Assembly: GCF_963678635.1 (NCBI RefSeq)
Contig: NC_087070.1
Location: forward strand, 9,766,539-9,830,538
Source of the DNA: Symsagittifera roscoffensis
Taxonomy: Eukaryota > Xenacoelomorpha > Acoela > Convolutidae
Direction: 5' to 3'
Length of the DNA: 64,000 nucleotides
The stretch's first letter is position 1. Every line of letters begins with the position of its first letter. Shown one piece after another: positions 1 to 11,000 of the stretch. The position numbers and the translations under genes are program-made. Under the pieces are notes generated by a model. That model had not been told where the DNA came from. It made no database searches and was given only the letters and a program-made list of their open reading frames with translations.

Positions 1-1929
1 AATTACTTTTGAAACCGCAAAAAAATGACAGACAAAAAAATTGAAATATTTATTTCGACCGGCAGCGAAAAATGGCTAAATGTTATTAAAAGTTTCCTGC
101 TGATGATCAAAAATTTCCTATAAAAAATTTTTTTCTGCTGAAAGTTTGGAAAACTTACTGATCTGATCCATGCACAAGATTCGCATATACCGTAAGGCTT
201 ACTTAAGCTTCGTCTAACTTTCTGGTATAGGCTACCAAAAAATTTTATTGCCTGTGTTGTCAAAACAGATATGAATGTCTCGATGCTGGACAATGTAGCT
301 CTTTCAACTATCTTCTCTGTCAATTTTTGGTGGCATAATTTGGTGGCATCTTCAGCTCCTCAAGGAACTAATTTGAGCGCATGAAATTATTGTTTGTTTT
401 CAAAAAAGTTTCCACAGCATGATCTCCTCAAAAACTAATTATGATATACTGGCTAACATATATTCTCAGTTTTTTGCCCTGCTATGTGCTTCCAAAATTT
501 TTTGATCTGGCATATGTCACATTTTCAACAGCCTATCCTAATTATTTGCAGATAAAACGACAAAACGTTGATTCGATCGTTGAAATCAAAAATTTGCAAC
601 TTCAATGTTCCATGACTTTATCTATATGAATGGCAACTTCTATCAGCAAGCTCCAAGTTTTTTGTTGTTAAATCGTTATTTTTGGTTGAAACAAAATGAT
701 TGCGATTCCATAACCCAAAATGATACAGCCAAAAGACCGCCTGGATGGAAGTTTAGCTACTTTTTTAATAAAATTAAAAAATGGTCTTTCTCATTATTTA
801 TCCCATAAAAAAATTTTTTTTCTTCTTGTACACCAAAGTGCTCACTGCTTAATGCCCCACAACGGTAAGTCAATTAATCCATAATGTTTGACTAATAGAA
901 GTATTGAGAGACTAAAAATTGAACACGAATAGCTCTAAAAGAAAAACTCAATGCTGCAGTACATTAGTTAAAAGGTTTCTCGAACCCAACTACAAAAGTT
1001 TCTAATCTAGATAAAACTTTTAGATATATAATCTAACCTAATTTTTTGATTTTTCTCTACAGAAATTGTTTTCTTTTCTAACATTAGAACTAGAAAACTT
1101 CTGAAAAAATACTCAAAAATCAGCTCAGTGATTAACCGCAACGAGATAAACGTGCTTCGAGTATACACCATAGCCATAGCAAAATAATACAAATTAACAC
1201 TTGTTGTAACAAACGTTTCTTTGCATCAGGTTGCTAAAACTGTTCGAAACATGTGGCCCAGCGGTTAGCACAACCGTCTATACCAGATGTTTTTTTTCTA
1301 GCTAGAAGTACACTAGGTTTAGCTATTTTCGGATTAGAAAAAAATACGAGAAATAAAGAAATTTAAGAAAAACCCGGCTTTTTCAAAACATTTCGAAAAA
1401 AAATTCTTGCCAGATATTTGGATTAGAAGCAAATTAATTCTCGTCAGAATTAAAGAATTGGTTCAGAACGGGTTCTAATCAAAAAAAATTTTGGAACAGG
1501 TTATTAACCATTATAATAGTTGGAACTAAATGGATGCATAGAACGAACCATTAAATCTATTTTCTTAATTTGTTTTTATTGTTGAGTGGAATTTGTGGCT
1601 AGCCTGAAAGTAAAAATGAAAGAATTTGTGCAAATACAAAATTAACAAAACATTCCGTATTTCTTTTGAGTGACGGAAAAATTTTTTGAGACGGAGATGA
1701 TGTAAGGGGGGGGGAAGGTTTCCCGCCACTCACTCTCACGGATTTAATCTTCTGACCTGTTGGTTTCATTTTACAAAATTTCGTCAGATTTTTTTCAAAC
1801 CTTTCCTGCGCTGTAAATACTAGTGGCATTATCTTTACCAAAAAAAGTTTACAAAAAATCAACAAAAAAGTCAACAAACTCCGGTACCTTCTAATATTTG
1901 TGAAAAACAATTAAGTCTTGCTAGCTAGG
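1..1929. other. AT-rich non-coding DNA
   Basis: No coding sequence is supported here. Open frames are short, low in complexity and lack exon-like codon use or convincing splice sites. The stretch may be a 5' intron or upstream flank of the PLAT-like gene that starts to be visible at 3134. The only structured item is a tRNA-like A-box at about 1252-1290 (TGGCCCAGCGGTTAGC), with no B-box downstream. Confidence 0.5.
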
Positions 1930-2677
1930 CCGGGTTGACCTTCATTGACCAAAAATGCTAATCATACAATTCCATAAACGAAGTCTATGAAAAAATACTA
2001 GTCAAACCAATTTCATACAATTTGCTAAAATGGTCTCACTGAACTTTCGAAGAATTTTTTTCCTTTTTTTCTTCTTTTAGCAAAAAATTTGGTGTGTCGT
2101 ACAAAAAAAAATTTTATAAAAATTTTTTGTGAAAAAAAATGCTAATCGTACAATTCTAATATATGGAAATTGTATGACCAGCACTTTTTTGATGGCCACA
2201 ACAAAAGTTTTTCCAAGTAATTTTTAAATTGGCTTCTAACAATTTTTTGTGTTTTTTTTACCCTCAAATCGAATTTGGCACTCAAACTAACATTTTCCAA
2301 AAACAAAGGTTTTGCATGCAAAATTCAAATTTTTGTGTGTATAACGCAGTCCTGGATACATTTATATTAGATTTTTTTTTTCCTTTTTTCTTAATAACTT
2401 TTTTCAAAAGCGCTAAAAACTCCTCTTTTTTTTGAATGACATTTTTAAGGCGAGGCGGTCAAACCTTTAGTTACTCTACGCTTGAGTAACCAAGGTTCTT
2501 GTCACTTGTGTTCGTACTTTATGGAAAAATGCTAGTCATACAATTTCCATATATGAAAAAATATTAATAATAGACCTTTCATGCATTTTTTGTAGCTATG
2601 GATTTGCATGAAAAGTGCATGATTAGCATTTTTACATATATGAAAATTGTTTGACTAGCATTTTTTGGTCAACCCGG
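1930..2677. mobile_element. MITE-like element with terminal inverted repeats
   Basis: The left end reads CCGGGTTGACC at 1930-1940 and the right end is its exact reverse complement at 2667-2677. The inverted similarity extends inward: both ends continue with the core AATGCTARTCA followed by an AATT-containing block. The interior (about 750 bp in all) repeats the motif TGCTAATCATACAATT and its complement several times near 1955, 2139, 2166, 2526 and 2620. There is no transposase frame, so it is a non-autonomous element or its remains. A clear target duplication was not found. A related palindromic piece lies at 40003-40112. Confidence 0.6.
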
Positions 2678-3133
2678 GAGCCTGGTTTATTTTGTTCATA
2701 AAATGGCAATTTAAACTTTGACAGGAAACTTTATTAACAGATTTTTAATCCTCACTGGAAATCTTTGATTTCAACTGTAATCATATTGAAATGATTTCAA
2801 CGCTATGAAAGGTTTTGTCGGGAAACTCTGATTCATTTGGTTTTTTTAGAGAAACCTAAATTTGGGAAAAATAATACAACATACTCAAACAAAAAATAGA
2901 TTAAAAATGTTCCATCAAAAAATAAATCATTAAGACTTAAAATATATGGGGTTTCAAATCATTTATGTATATCGAACTCTCACGTCTACCTTAAAGTTGA
3001 TTATTAAAATATTATTTAGAAGCCAGCCTCGATTCAATTCATTTTATCAGCTGATTTGTAAACTTATATCATACAGCATGTATTCTTTAACCTCCGGGTT
3101 ATTTTAACAATTTTATATGTTTGTCAAAATTAG
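2678..3133. other. Non-coding, probable intron 5' of exon A
   Basis: AT-rich sequence without a supported gene. It ends in the acceptor-like string TTAG at 3130-3133, directly before the first recognisable exon of the PLAT-like gene. Confidence 0.4.
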
Positions 3134-3212
3134 GCAGATGTGTTCACTCTTATGATACAAGACGTGGGAGACGTTGAGAAAGTGACAGTCGGATTCAAGG
3201 GCATTAGACCAG
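3134..3212 (+). CDS. Exon A of a PLAT/LH2-like repeat protein
   Basis: This is the first recognisable exon of a split host gene. It runs from an AAAATTAG acceptor to a consensus donor (CAG|GTGAGT), ends in phase 1, and encodes a segment containing DVGDVEKVTVGFKG. The pattern D-x-F-T-x(4)-D-V-G-x-V-x-K-V-x-V-G matches the second half of PLAT/LH2 beta-sandwich domains, as in lipoxygenases, polycystins and LOXHD1-type proteins. Such domains bind lipids or proteins at membranes. The exact 5' edge could instead be 3138. Earlier exons must lie upstream but could not be identified. PLAT assignment is by pattern only. Confidence 0.6.
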
Positions 3213-3605
3213 GTGAGTGAACTTAAAGCCACGGAAAATAAAACTCAGAAATTATAGCAGTAGTATCTGAAGTTTTTAATTTAGCATTGAGAGGGTTTTT
3301 ATTCTCTTTGAAAGCTTGACAAACTGTTCGACAAAATAAGTAAAATATTGAAAATCTAGTCTTAGTAAAAGTTTTTTAAAAAATTTTTTTTTGCCTGTTC
3401 TTCTACATGCTTTCACCTTAATAATAAATTGAACAATTTTGCCCATGTATTTTTGAAATCCAATTCTTGCTCAATTAACTCTTAATTTCAAATTTGACCC
3501 CATCTTTTTGTTTCGAAAACGCAATTACATCAGTAGGCATTTTTTTGTGAAGTCAGAGCAAGCGAAAAGAGGAGAGAAAGGAATCAATTCGTGGCTATTT
3601 TTCAG

Positions 3606-3743
3606 GTATCACGTGGCGCGCTGGTCTAGTCCGACTGATAGATGCGGGCGATGATGACAGTAAAGTGCTGGAGTTCCCCATAGACCGGGATTTGACAGGG
3701 GACGAATGTTTCATCACTATGCCCAGAGACGACCTCGTATTCG
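3606..3743 (+). CDS. Exon B of the PLAT-like gene
   Basis: It follows a 393-bp intron with acceptor TTTTTCAG, joins exon A in phase (PG|ITWRAGLVRLID), and ends in phase 1 before GTACAC. The peptide continues the PLAT pattern with a Trp and a hydrophobic strand, followed by an acidic stretch (DAGDDDSK) and FPIDRDLTGDE. This resembles the tail of LOXHD1-type PLAT units. The frame has no stop across 138 nt and its GC content stands out from the flanking introns, supporting a real exon. The 986-bp intron that follows (3744-4729) shows nothing else. Confidence 0.65.
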
Positions 3744-4729
3744 GTACACCATAATCAACTATTTTTCTGAGACTTTATTTATTTCTATCAAAGTACTTTT
3801 GTTTTAATCAAGCGCTAGCCAAGGCTTTTATCGAGGGGAGCGAGGGCTTTTCAAAAAATGTTGGATATTTTGTCGACCTTTTTAAAAACTTGATCATATT
3901 GCTTTCCTTTTCTCGTATTCTTTTTTTGCTTAGTAAAAATCCTATATGAAGACTTTTAACCAATTTGAGTCCAAGGTTTGCAAATTTGCAAGCCAATCTT
4001 TAAAATAATCTAAGAAAAAATAGTAACCGATTAACTTTTAACTAAACCAGGGACTTTTTATTGATTTTGTCATAAATTTTCTATCAGCTATCAATACTCA
4101 TTGCAAGTTTTTACCAGGGGAATCTATACTTTTTTGAAGGGGACAGAAAATTTTTTCGAAAGTCTTGCAGTTTTTTTGTATTTCAAGATCACTAGGTGTA
4201 ATTTGTTGAGCTCGCCTAAAGCGCGAAAGAGACCCAATTAAAAAACCACAGACAAGTTCCTGCAAAATTGAGCCAAAATGCCGTTTTGCGTCCCTTTTTG
4301 GAAATTTTTGACAAAGAATCACGAAACTTTAGAATATACTGGTGGTGAAAGTTCCAGAGAATATCGTAAAGTGTACAATTGGTGGTCTAAAATGTAAGCA
4401 TGCACAAACCTTCGGGCGGTTAGCAGAGTGAACTCAAAGATCTGAGCTAATTCCACCCCACCTCCCGCTAATCCGCCCCAAAACTTTGCCATAGACTTTG
4501 ACTTTTTCCATTTCTATATTTGGATATAAAAGTAGATAAGCATTAATGCTCCTTCAGGCACAGCCAAACTGAAATTTAAAAATTTTATTGATATGAAAAA
4601 AAAATGAAAACAAAAATAATTTAGTCTATCAAAAACAAATTTAGTCTATCATAAGTCGTAATTCTTCGGAAGTTTTTTTCAGAATAAAATTAAGATGAAA
4701 TTTAGAAAAAAAACACGCCATTTTTGTAG

Positions 4730-4931
4730 ACGAGGCCAAACTGGCCTCGCGTCTCCAGGCTCAACAGGAATTGGAGTTGATGCAGGGGGGATTCTGTGAG
4801 CAGCCCCTGTTCTGGTACCAGTTCGGGGGGTGTCAGATGCACGTGCCAGAGGGGGGAGTGTGTACTGTGAGTCAAAGGTCGAGTGGGGACGTCCCGACTG
4901 GGATCATGCAGGACATCACAAATGTTGTCAG
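4730..4931 (+). CDS. Exon C of the PLAT-like gene
   Basis: A 202-nt exon between acceptor TTTTTGTAG and donor CAG|GTTTCA. It joins exon B in phase, giving DLVFDEAKLASRL, and ends in phase 2. The encoded segment is cysteine-containing and Gln/Gly-rich (QAQQELELMQGGFCEQ) and ends MQDITNVV. I do not recognise it as a separate domain; it probably links two PLAT-like units. An 84-codon frame on the other strand here is a shadow of this GC-rich exon. Confidence 0.6.
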
Positions 4932-5395
4932 GTTTCAATAATTTTTCCGTAAACAATTTTCCTCAGCCTGTGTTGAGGTCCACGACTTTAAAAAAAAGAC
5001 TTAGAAAATTGCGCTGCCTACCATCTCTAGTTAAAGAACGACTTTGATGTTTTCGCCGCAAGCTAACATCGCACCGTATGCAGTCTTAGCCATAGTCACA
5101 ACTTAGTGGTGCATTTTTCACATGTTTTTTTTTGTCAAAAAATTTGGGCGTAGAAAGTTATGGCAGAACTGAGACTTAGTTACTCATTATATTTTATCAG
5201 TTGTTTTTAGGATGTTAGTATTATGGGGCTCTCTCAAATGATGTTTTTGCACAAGAATTTTCTATTTCTAAATTTGTTTGTTTGTGCAATGGCAGAACTG
5301 AGACCGCAGAACTGAGACCGTAACCATCATGACACTTGGAGCCAATTTATCATAATGGTTCTTATCTGATAAGAAACAGATGTATTTCGGTTTAG

Positions 5396-5549
5396 GTGGG
5401 ATGGCGTGTACACTGTGTCTTGCAGAGCCAGACTAGTCTCTGGTCAGAGAGGAGGCAGCCAAAGTAGTGGAGTTGTGAGGATTGTACTTCTGTCGAAACA
5501 AGAAGACAAGGAGAAGTTCGAAATGGACATCATTGCACAGGAAATGTCG
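5396..5549 (+). CDS. Exon D of the PLAT-like gene
   Basis: It follows the acceptor GGTTTAG and joins exon C in phase (VV|R|WDGVYTVSCRARLVSG). The segment YTVSCRARLVSG, then GVVRIVLLSK and EKFEM, matches the first strands of a PLAT domain (Y-x-V ... G-x-V-x-I-x-L ... EKFEL-like). The donor is either GTGTCG at 5550 or GTCGTT at 5552. The second keeps phase with exon E, so the true end may be 5551. This is the last exon before the composite retroelement. Confidence 0.6.
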
Positions 5550-5867
5550 GTGTCGTTCAAATTTTTTTAGTTACACAAATTTCTGCACATGATTTTTCAA
5601 TTTACAACATAACAAGAAATCCAAATTACGGTTCTCAAAAAAGTCATCAAAAATGCCAACGAAAAAATATTAGGAAAAATAAATCTTTAATTTTCCTTAG
5701 TGTTCTTCGTTTCTCGTTTCTTTTTGGAGTTTCGTTTTTTTTCTGTTTTCCGTTTTGATTAGACACGCCCGTTTCTTTTCAGCGAGTTAGTTTAATTGAT
5801 TTTACGAATTTCATAAAAATTGGTAATGAAACATTGGTAAAAATTCATGTAGATAAAAAATAGCAAC

Positions 5868-5871
5868 AAGC
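5868..5871. repeat. Target-site duplication, left copy (AAGC)
   Basis: AAGC precedes the TGG start of LTR1 and recurs at 35861-35864 directly after the CA end of LTR3. A 4-bp duplication around the outer LTRs shows that LTR1 and LTR3 are the ends of one integration event. Size and termini (TG...CA) fit a retroviral/Ty3-type integrase. Confidence 0.75.
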
Positions 5872-6281
5872 TGGAACCTGATCTAAACTACATTTTATGA
5901 TTGGATAATTTAGATATTTTACCAATGTAAAGTATTTAATATTAACCAATCATGATCCATCTAACTAACAACCCACTTATTTGTAAGTGCTGAAGTTACT
6001 TGTAATTTCAGCACCAGAGAGATTTGAATTTAACTTAGAAATTAGTTGGACTCTCCCGAGCACTTCAACAGCCGCAATAGACCAGTATACCCTAGATCTA
6101 TTGAGCCTAGCAGAGACTAGTTAAACAACCTGAGACTAGATAGTATAAGAGTAAGATTAGGATCGGTATTAGACTAAGAAGTTGCACGAATCTATCCGGC
6201 CGAAAATAAGATAGCGTGACGAGCAGACGGTGTACCCTATCCGAAATTACTCTATGAGTTAACCAACTCGGTCCTAACTCA
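5872..6281 (+). repeat. LTR1 (5' LTR, 410 bp)
   Basis: It begins TGGAACC and ends AACTCA, so it has TG...CA termini, and is identical by eye to LTR3. A TATA-like TATTTAATA lies near 5933. Two overlapping perfect hairpins occupy 5974-6014: CACTTA/TAAGTG with a TTTG loop, and GTGCTGAA/TTCAGCAC. They share the bases GTG (5987-5989) and cannot form together. A polyadenylation signal is not obvious (only AATAAG). Confidence 0.92.
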
Positions 6282-6283
6282 TC

Positions 6284-6301
6284 TGGTGCGACCATAAGTC
6301 T
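6284..6301 (+). promoter_or_regulatory. Primer-binding site, copy 1
   Basis: TGGTGCGACCATAAGTCT starts two bases after LTR1 with the TGG expected to pair with a tRNA CCA end. A few bases further, TCTCGAAC resembles a complemented tRNA T-loop, hinting at extended pairing. I could not name the tRNA. Confidence 0.65.
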
Positions 6302-6368
6302 CGAACAAGACCTTAATAGCTTAGAATTAACCAAAATAGATTAGAAATTAGACAAAAACATTTACAAA

Positions 6369-6602
6369 ATGTTATACGACAATAATTTAATCGAAATGTC
6401 TCTACGACTCAATAGATCAGAGCCAATATTCCGAACCATAACAGAACTACCCGGAATTGGAAGAAGACCTCGAACCAGAGACGACATACGAAAAAGTAGA
6501 AACTTGCCATATAGCTATATGATAGTTAGGCAAAAACCAGAACAAACTTTTATATTTAGAATACTACTGGCAATGAATTTAAATTTTCATTTGCAAACAT
6601 AA
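6369..6602 (+). CDS. Possible leader uORF, 77 codons
   Basis: A small frame shortly after the primer site, starting at an ATG in AAAATG context. It is present in both copies (17480-17713) with two amino-acid changes and one silent change among 234 nt. It is Arg-rich (GRRPRTRDD) and matches no family I know. Conservation is no better than in the surrounding leader, so it may be a regulatory upstream ORF or chance. Confidence 0.25.
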   Translation: MLYDNNLIEMSLRLNRSEPIFRTITELPGIGRRPRTRDDIRKSRNLPYSYMIVRQKPEQTFIFRILLAMNLNFHLQT

Positions 6603-7055
6603 AACCTTGAAGTTAATCTTCAAAATCATTTCAGGCGCTAAACAAAATTATTAATATACAATAACGATTGATAAAAAGATCTAAGATCGTTTTCCTAAAA
6701 CTCTGCAGTAATATACAAAACATGTTTGAAAAATATTTATTGAAAAATAAAAAATAAAAATTAGTAGCATGACAATAAATGGTTAGTAATCATAAATCAT
6801 CCTGTTGTTCCAGCTCCATCATCTAAAACATAACAGCAATCATAAACCCACTAACATCATCAAAACACTAAATCTTTCCTTTACACACATTTAAAAATTT
6901 ATTAAAACTTAAATTAACTTAATTTTAAAACCAGATCATCAAGGCTTATCCTTGGATCTTAAATCATTTTCTACTTAATTAAATTTCAAATTTGATCATC
7001 AAGGCTTATCCTTGGATCAAACAGAACAACTTTGTTCTCCCCCACCCACTTAATT

Positions 7056-7420
7056 AGTGTCTAACGACCTCAAACGTCGATTCACTACCCAACCCTTTCT
7101 AAAGACCCAAGACTAATAGAAATTTTTAAACAAAACTAATCATTCAAATTAGGATAAACAGTGAAGAACTTCGGTTATTCATCCTTCACTTGACCCCCCC
7201 TCTTACCAGACCCAGGATAAATCTTAGACTTAGTAAGTTTAAAATAGTATCTAACGAACTACTCGCGTTCTAATTATACCTGAACCTTGTGGATCGATTT
7301 ACTATTCTCCAACCCTTGAACACAATCACTACCCCTAAGTAAGATTAAGTAAGTTAACACCTTAACTTATACTAGCCACGAGAAAGTAAAAAATCATTCT
7401 TCGGAATCGATATACTTTTC
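7056..7420 (+). promoter_or_regulatory. Array of leader stem-loops with UUCG tetraloops
   Basis: Five stem-loops follow one another. (1) 7056-7086: AGTG/CACT outer, CGAC/GTCG inner. (2) 7160-7190: AGTGAAG/CTTCACT outer, AAC-UUCG-GTT inner. (3) 7243-7306: AATAGTA/TACTATT outer, AACG/CGTT inner. (4) 7350-7369: TAAGTTAA/TTAACTTA with loop CACC. (5) 7382-7420: GAAAGTA/TACTTTTC outer, ATTC-UUCG-GAAT inner. Three are followed by a CCAACCCT string. The same array is at 18167-18531. C(UUCG)G loops are exceptionally stable in RNA. A role in packaging, dimerisation or internal initiation is inferred. Confidence 0.55.
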
Positions 7421-7535
7421 TCTCCAACCCTGAACAAACAGACCCAGGTTAAGCTAACCAAAAAATCGTAAGAACTAACAGTTTAAGAAAATAGAAACCA
7501 TTTAACAACCTTTTGCATCCGTCATCCTAAACCTT

Positions 7536-8003
7536 ATGTCATTTAAAAACCTAGGAAATAAACAAACAATCGTTTTACACAATTGTGAAATAGATAACAA
7601 AAAATACGACCTTGTAATCACACCTCATACACAAACAGTTGGATACATTCGAACAAAACGACAAACACTAAAAAGAAAAATAATAACGAAACAAAGACAA
7701 ATAACACGAAAAAGATTTTCAAAAAATCGAAACGCATTTTCAGAATCAGAAACCAACAGTTTAGACGAACTTTACAAACTAAAAGAATCAATAGATAAAA
7801 ATTACCCACTTCACGATCAATTATATTTTTCTGACTCAGAAACAACTTCAAATTCATCAAAAAGAGGAAAAAGAAGAATAAAAAAGCAGTATAAACACAA
7901 ACCAGTACATTTATATAATTGGAATCAACCAATTCGACACATTAATAATTACATATTAACAGTCATCGAACGAAAAAATGAGCTCAACGCACACCCCAGG
8001 TGA
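7536..8003 (+). CDS. orf1: basic protein upstream of gag, copy 1
   Basis: A 155-residue frame ahead of gag, not recognised. It is strongly basic (two Arg/Lys-rich stretches, about residues 39-68 and 108-118) with an acidic Ser-rich segment between them (SDSETTSNSS). That composition suggests an RNA- or DNA-binding, possibly nuclear, accessory protein. It overlaps the gag-pol ATG by 26 nt in another frame, so gag may be translated by leaky scanning or reinitiation. Copy 2 has the same ORF with two amino-acid changes. The stop overlaps a good splice-donor match (CAG|GTGAAG, cut after 7999). Confidence 0.6.
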   Translation: MSFKNLGNKQTIVLHNCEIDNKKYDLVITPHTQTVGYIRTKRQTLKRKIITKQRQITRKRFSKNRNAFSESETNSLDELYKLKESIDKNYPLHDQLYFSDSETTSNSSKRGKRRIKKQYKHKPVHLYNWNQPIRHINNYILTVIERKNELNAHPR

Positions 8004-11000
8004 AGAAAGTCCAGATGATGATGAAATCTTTCCTTTTATAGTAGATGCAACCACTGATAGAGGACAGCATATATTTTGCAAAAATTTACTATTAAATTTA
8101 TTTGAACCCGGAATCAGTCCATGTAAAACAGAGTTCCCAGATGTAAAAATCAAAAGACAAATCATAGACCACTACTTAAAAGATATATGCAACATAACAC
8201 AACAGTATGGAATCTACTCCATAGAATTCACCTCACCAAACCATAATAATAGAAAATATACAATTCAAACAGACGATCTTGATTTAGAATTTTCAAAAGA
8301 ATTTTCAGAATATATAAAAAGCATCCAATATCATAACTCACAAAGAGCAAACTCCATATTCACCAATGAAGTTTTCGCAATAATATATAGTTATATTTCG
8401 ATATTAGAAAACGAAATCCCAATAACAAATGTCTCACCGACAGAAACATCTAAACATTTAAGAGTACGACATGAAATCACACTACTCTCTAGTTATTTAA
8501 ACATCATTAAAGAAAATTTCACGAAAGACGACGTTTCACAACATACAAAACACGATCTACAAAAAATTTTGGCATGGTTCATAATAGATTATTTCACACA
8601 CAATATTGATTTAATTGCACAAGCAAGAAAAAATTTTAGACCCCAAAACTCGAACGATGATACCGCTATCACAGAACAATCAGATTATGTTTGGGACCCC
8701 GAATGGTCTCATCCCGCATTTATAAGCTTCCCACAAACAATCTCAAGTCAAGCAATAAGTACGATATCTTACATAAAAGATTATGTAAAAGTAATACCAT
8801 TAACCATTGATGCAACACCATTAAACTATAATACATTTTTGCCCGATACACAAAATAATAGTTTAAACTCTACAGTTATACACAATGAAAACCTCAATGG
8901 AACTAGGAATCTTACTCAACAAGATATCCAGACACCATCACACTTCATAAATGAAGAAATTGTACACACAACAACTACACAACAAAGTATTTCACCAATA
9001 CGCCCAAATTTAACAACACCAAGAAATACAAATCCTTCACAAACACAGGTAACCTTACAATCAACCGTTAAACCTTCGGTTGCCCCTAAATATTCACATA
9101 TGGATTACCAAACATACAGACCCATGACAATACCATCAAAAACACGCAAAACATTCACTAGAAACAACTTTACAGACCATAATTATAATTATACACATCC
9201 ATCAAAAACATATAATCAACCACAAAGAAATTTTAACCAATATACAAGATCTCGAAATTGGGATAACCCAATGACCCAACCTAATTCAATAAATTTCCAA
9301 ACAAATCCTCCACAGGATCACAGTGAAAATTACCCATTTTTTCAACAAAATAAAAATAAAAAACAAACATCTTATCAAATGGATTATTTATCCTCAGATG
9401 ATGATTTCTTACAACCAGATATATTTGCACCAAATACTCAAGAATATCGTAGACAAGGAATACAGAGAACACGTACAAATCATAGAAATTTTTCTCCACA
9501 ATCAATAGATGCACAACATCAACAACCAATTCAACAACAAAATCCAATTAATACACAATCTTTTCAACCAATTCAACAACAAAATCCAATGACTGCACAC
9601 TCGTATCAACCATTACAAATGCAAAATGAAATACCACTCCCATATTATCTCCAACAACATGAAATAACAAGAAACCAACTTTCAAATTTTTCTCAAATGC
9701 CAAATGCAGCAGAATCATTACAAATGACAATGAATCCATACCTTATGGGTGGATCATCAATAACATCAAACAAACCTTTAATGGTTTTCACAGGAACAGA
9801 CCCTGAATACTCTGTAGAAGATTATTTAAATGCAGTAACAGCAAACCTGATTTTAAATATTGGACCTGAACCAATTAATACGCCACTACATCAAAATTGG
9901 ATACATCGACGCACAGCGTTAATACAAACAACCTTAGATGGCGCAGCCCAAAAATGGTTTTCAGTACTACCTCTAGAAATAAAATCAAACTGGAAAAGGT
10001 TTACACAGGAATTTTCAAAAATGTTTGACTCCGAAAGAAACAAACAACAACAAAGAGTTTTATGTAATGAAATTCGCAGATTACCAAACGAAACCATCAA
10101 GCAAATAGCAGTACGAATCGAAACACTAGTTCGAAAAGCATATTCATTAAATACACATGACTATAAAAACACAAAGATGACAGAAATCTTAATGATGACC
10201 TTAACACCACAATTAAGGAAAATAGCAATAAAAAAGAGAGCATCCCATCCTTCTTCAATTCGAGAACCCGATTTAGATTTTCGAAAACTAGTAGACAAAT
10301 TAGAACAAGCAGAAATCACGATGAAACTAGAAGAAACGGAAAATCTGAAATTACAATACGTTAACAGAATTGAAACGACTCCCACTAATATTAATAATAT
10401 ACAGGAATCAGAGACAGACCTCGTTGAAAAAATCACTGAAATACTCAATATTTACGAAAAGAACCCGAACTTTAAAGGCAAACCATCTTTCAAAAAATGG
10501 TGTAATTATTGCCGACGATACGGACATAGTATTTCCGAATGTAGACAAAAACAGCAAGACAATCAAAATAAACCTCAAAAATATAAAGAACCAAATAAAT
10601 CATTCTATCAATACATGAAAAAAGATCAAAATCTACCGAACAAAACAGTCCACAGCAACAACAGTTCAGGAAAACCACTCCCGAACAATACAAATTATAC
10701 AAGAAATCAATCACCATATAACTCAAGTTATAGAGGAAGATCGCCAGAACGAAGAAATACACAAAATTCATCACAAAATCACTACAATAGACCAAATAGT
10801 AGAAGTAACTACTCCAGATCAAATTCAAATACACAACGATTTGTTTCTAGATCTAATTCCCAATCAAGAAATAACTACTATCCAAACAACCAATCACGAA
10901 ATTCATCATACAATAGGAATAGAAACTACTCCTATAATCGAAATAGAAGTTATTCAAACAACCGAAACCAGAATTACCCGAACAATCAATCAAGGAATAA

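Larger units (their letters stand above)
6302..7535 (+). promoter_or_regulatory. Structured 5' leader, copy 1
   Basis: About 1.2 kb of untranslated leader between the primer site and orf1. A 25-bp direct repeat occurs at 6934-6958 and 6994-7018; each unit is a small hairpin around AAGG-CTTAT-CCTT. From 7056 to 7420 a series of stem-loops follows (separate entry). The leader is nearly identical in copy 2. A retroviral leader of this kind would hold packaging and translation signals; that role is inferred. Confidence 0.6.

Noticed and set aside
4702-4956. 84-codon minus-strand frame
   Set aside because: Shadow of exon C, which has matching splice sites and phase on the + strand.
6107-6334. 75-codon minus-strand frame in the LTR (also at 17218-17445)
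   Set aside because: Lies antisense across LTR and primer site; no support beyond being open.
7618-7932. 104-codon minus-strand hydrophobic frame inside orf1 (also at 18729-19043)
   Set aside because: Antisense shadow of an A-rich coding strand; Phe/Leu/Val-rich composition is the complement of Lys/Asn/Gln codons.
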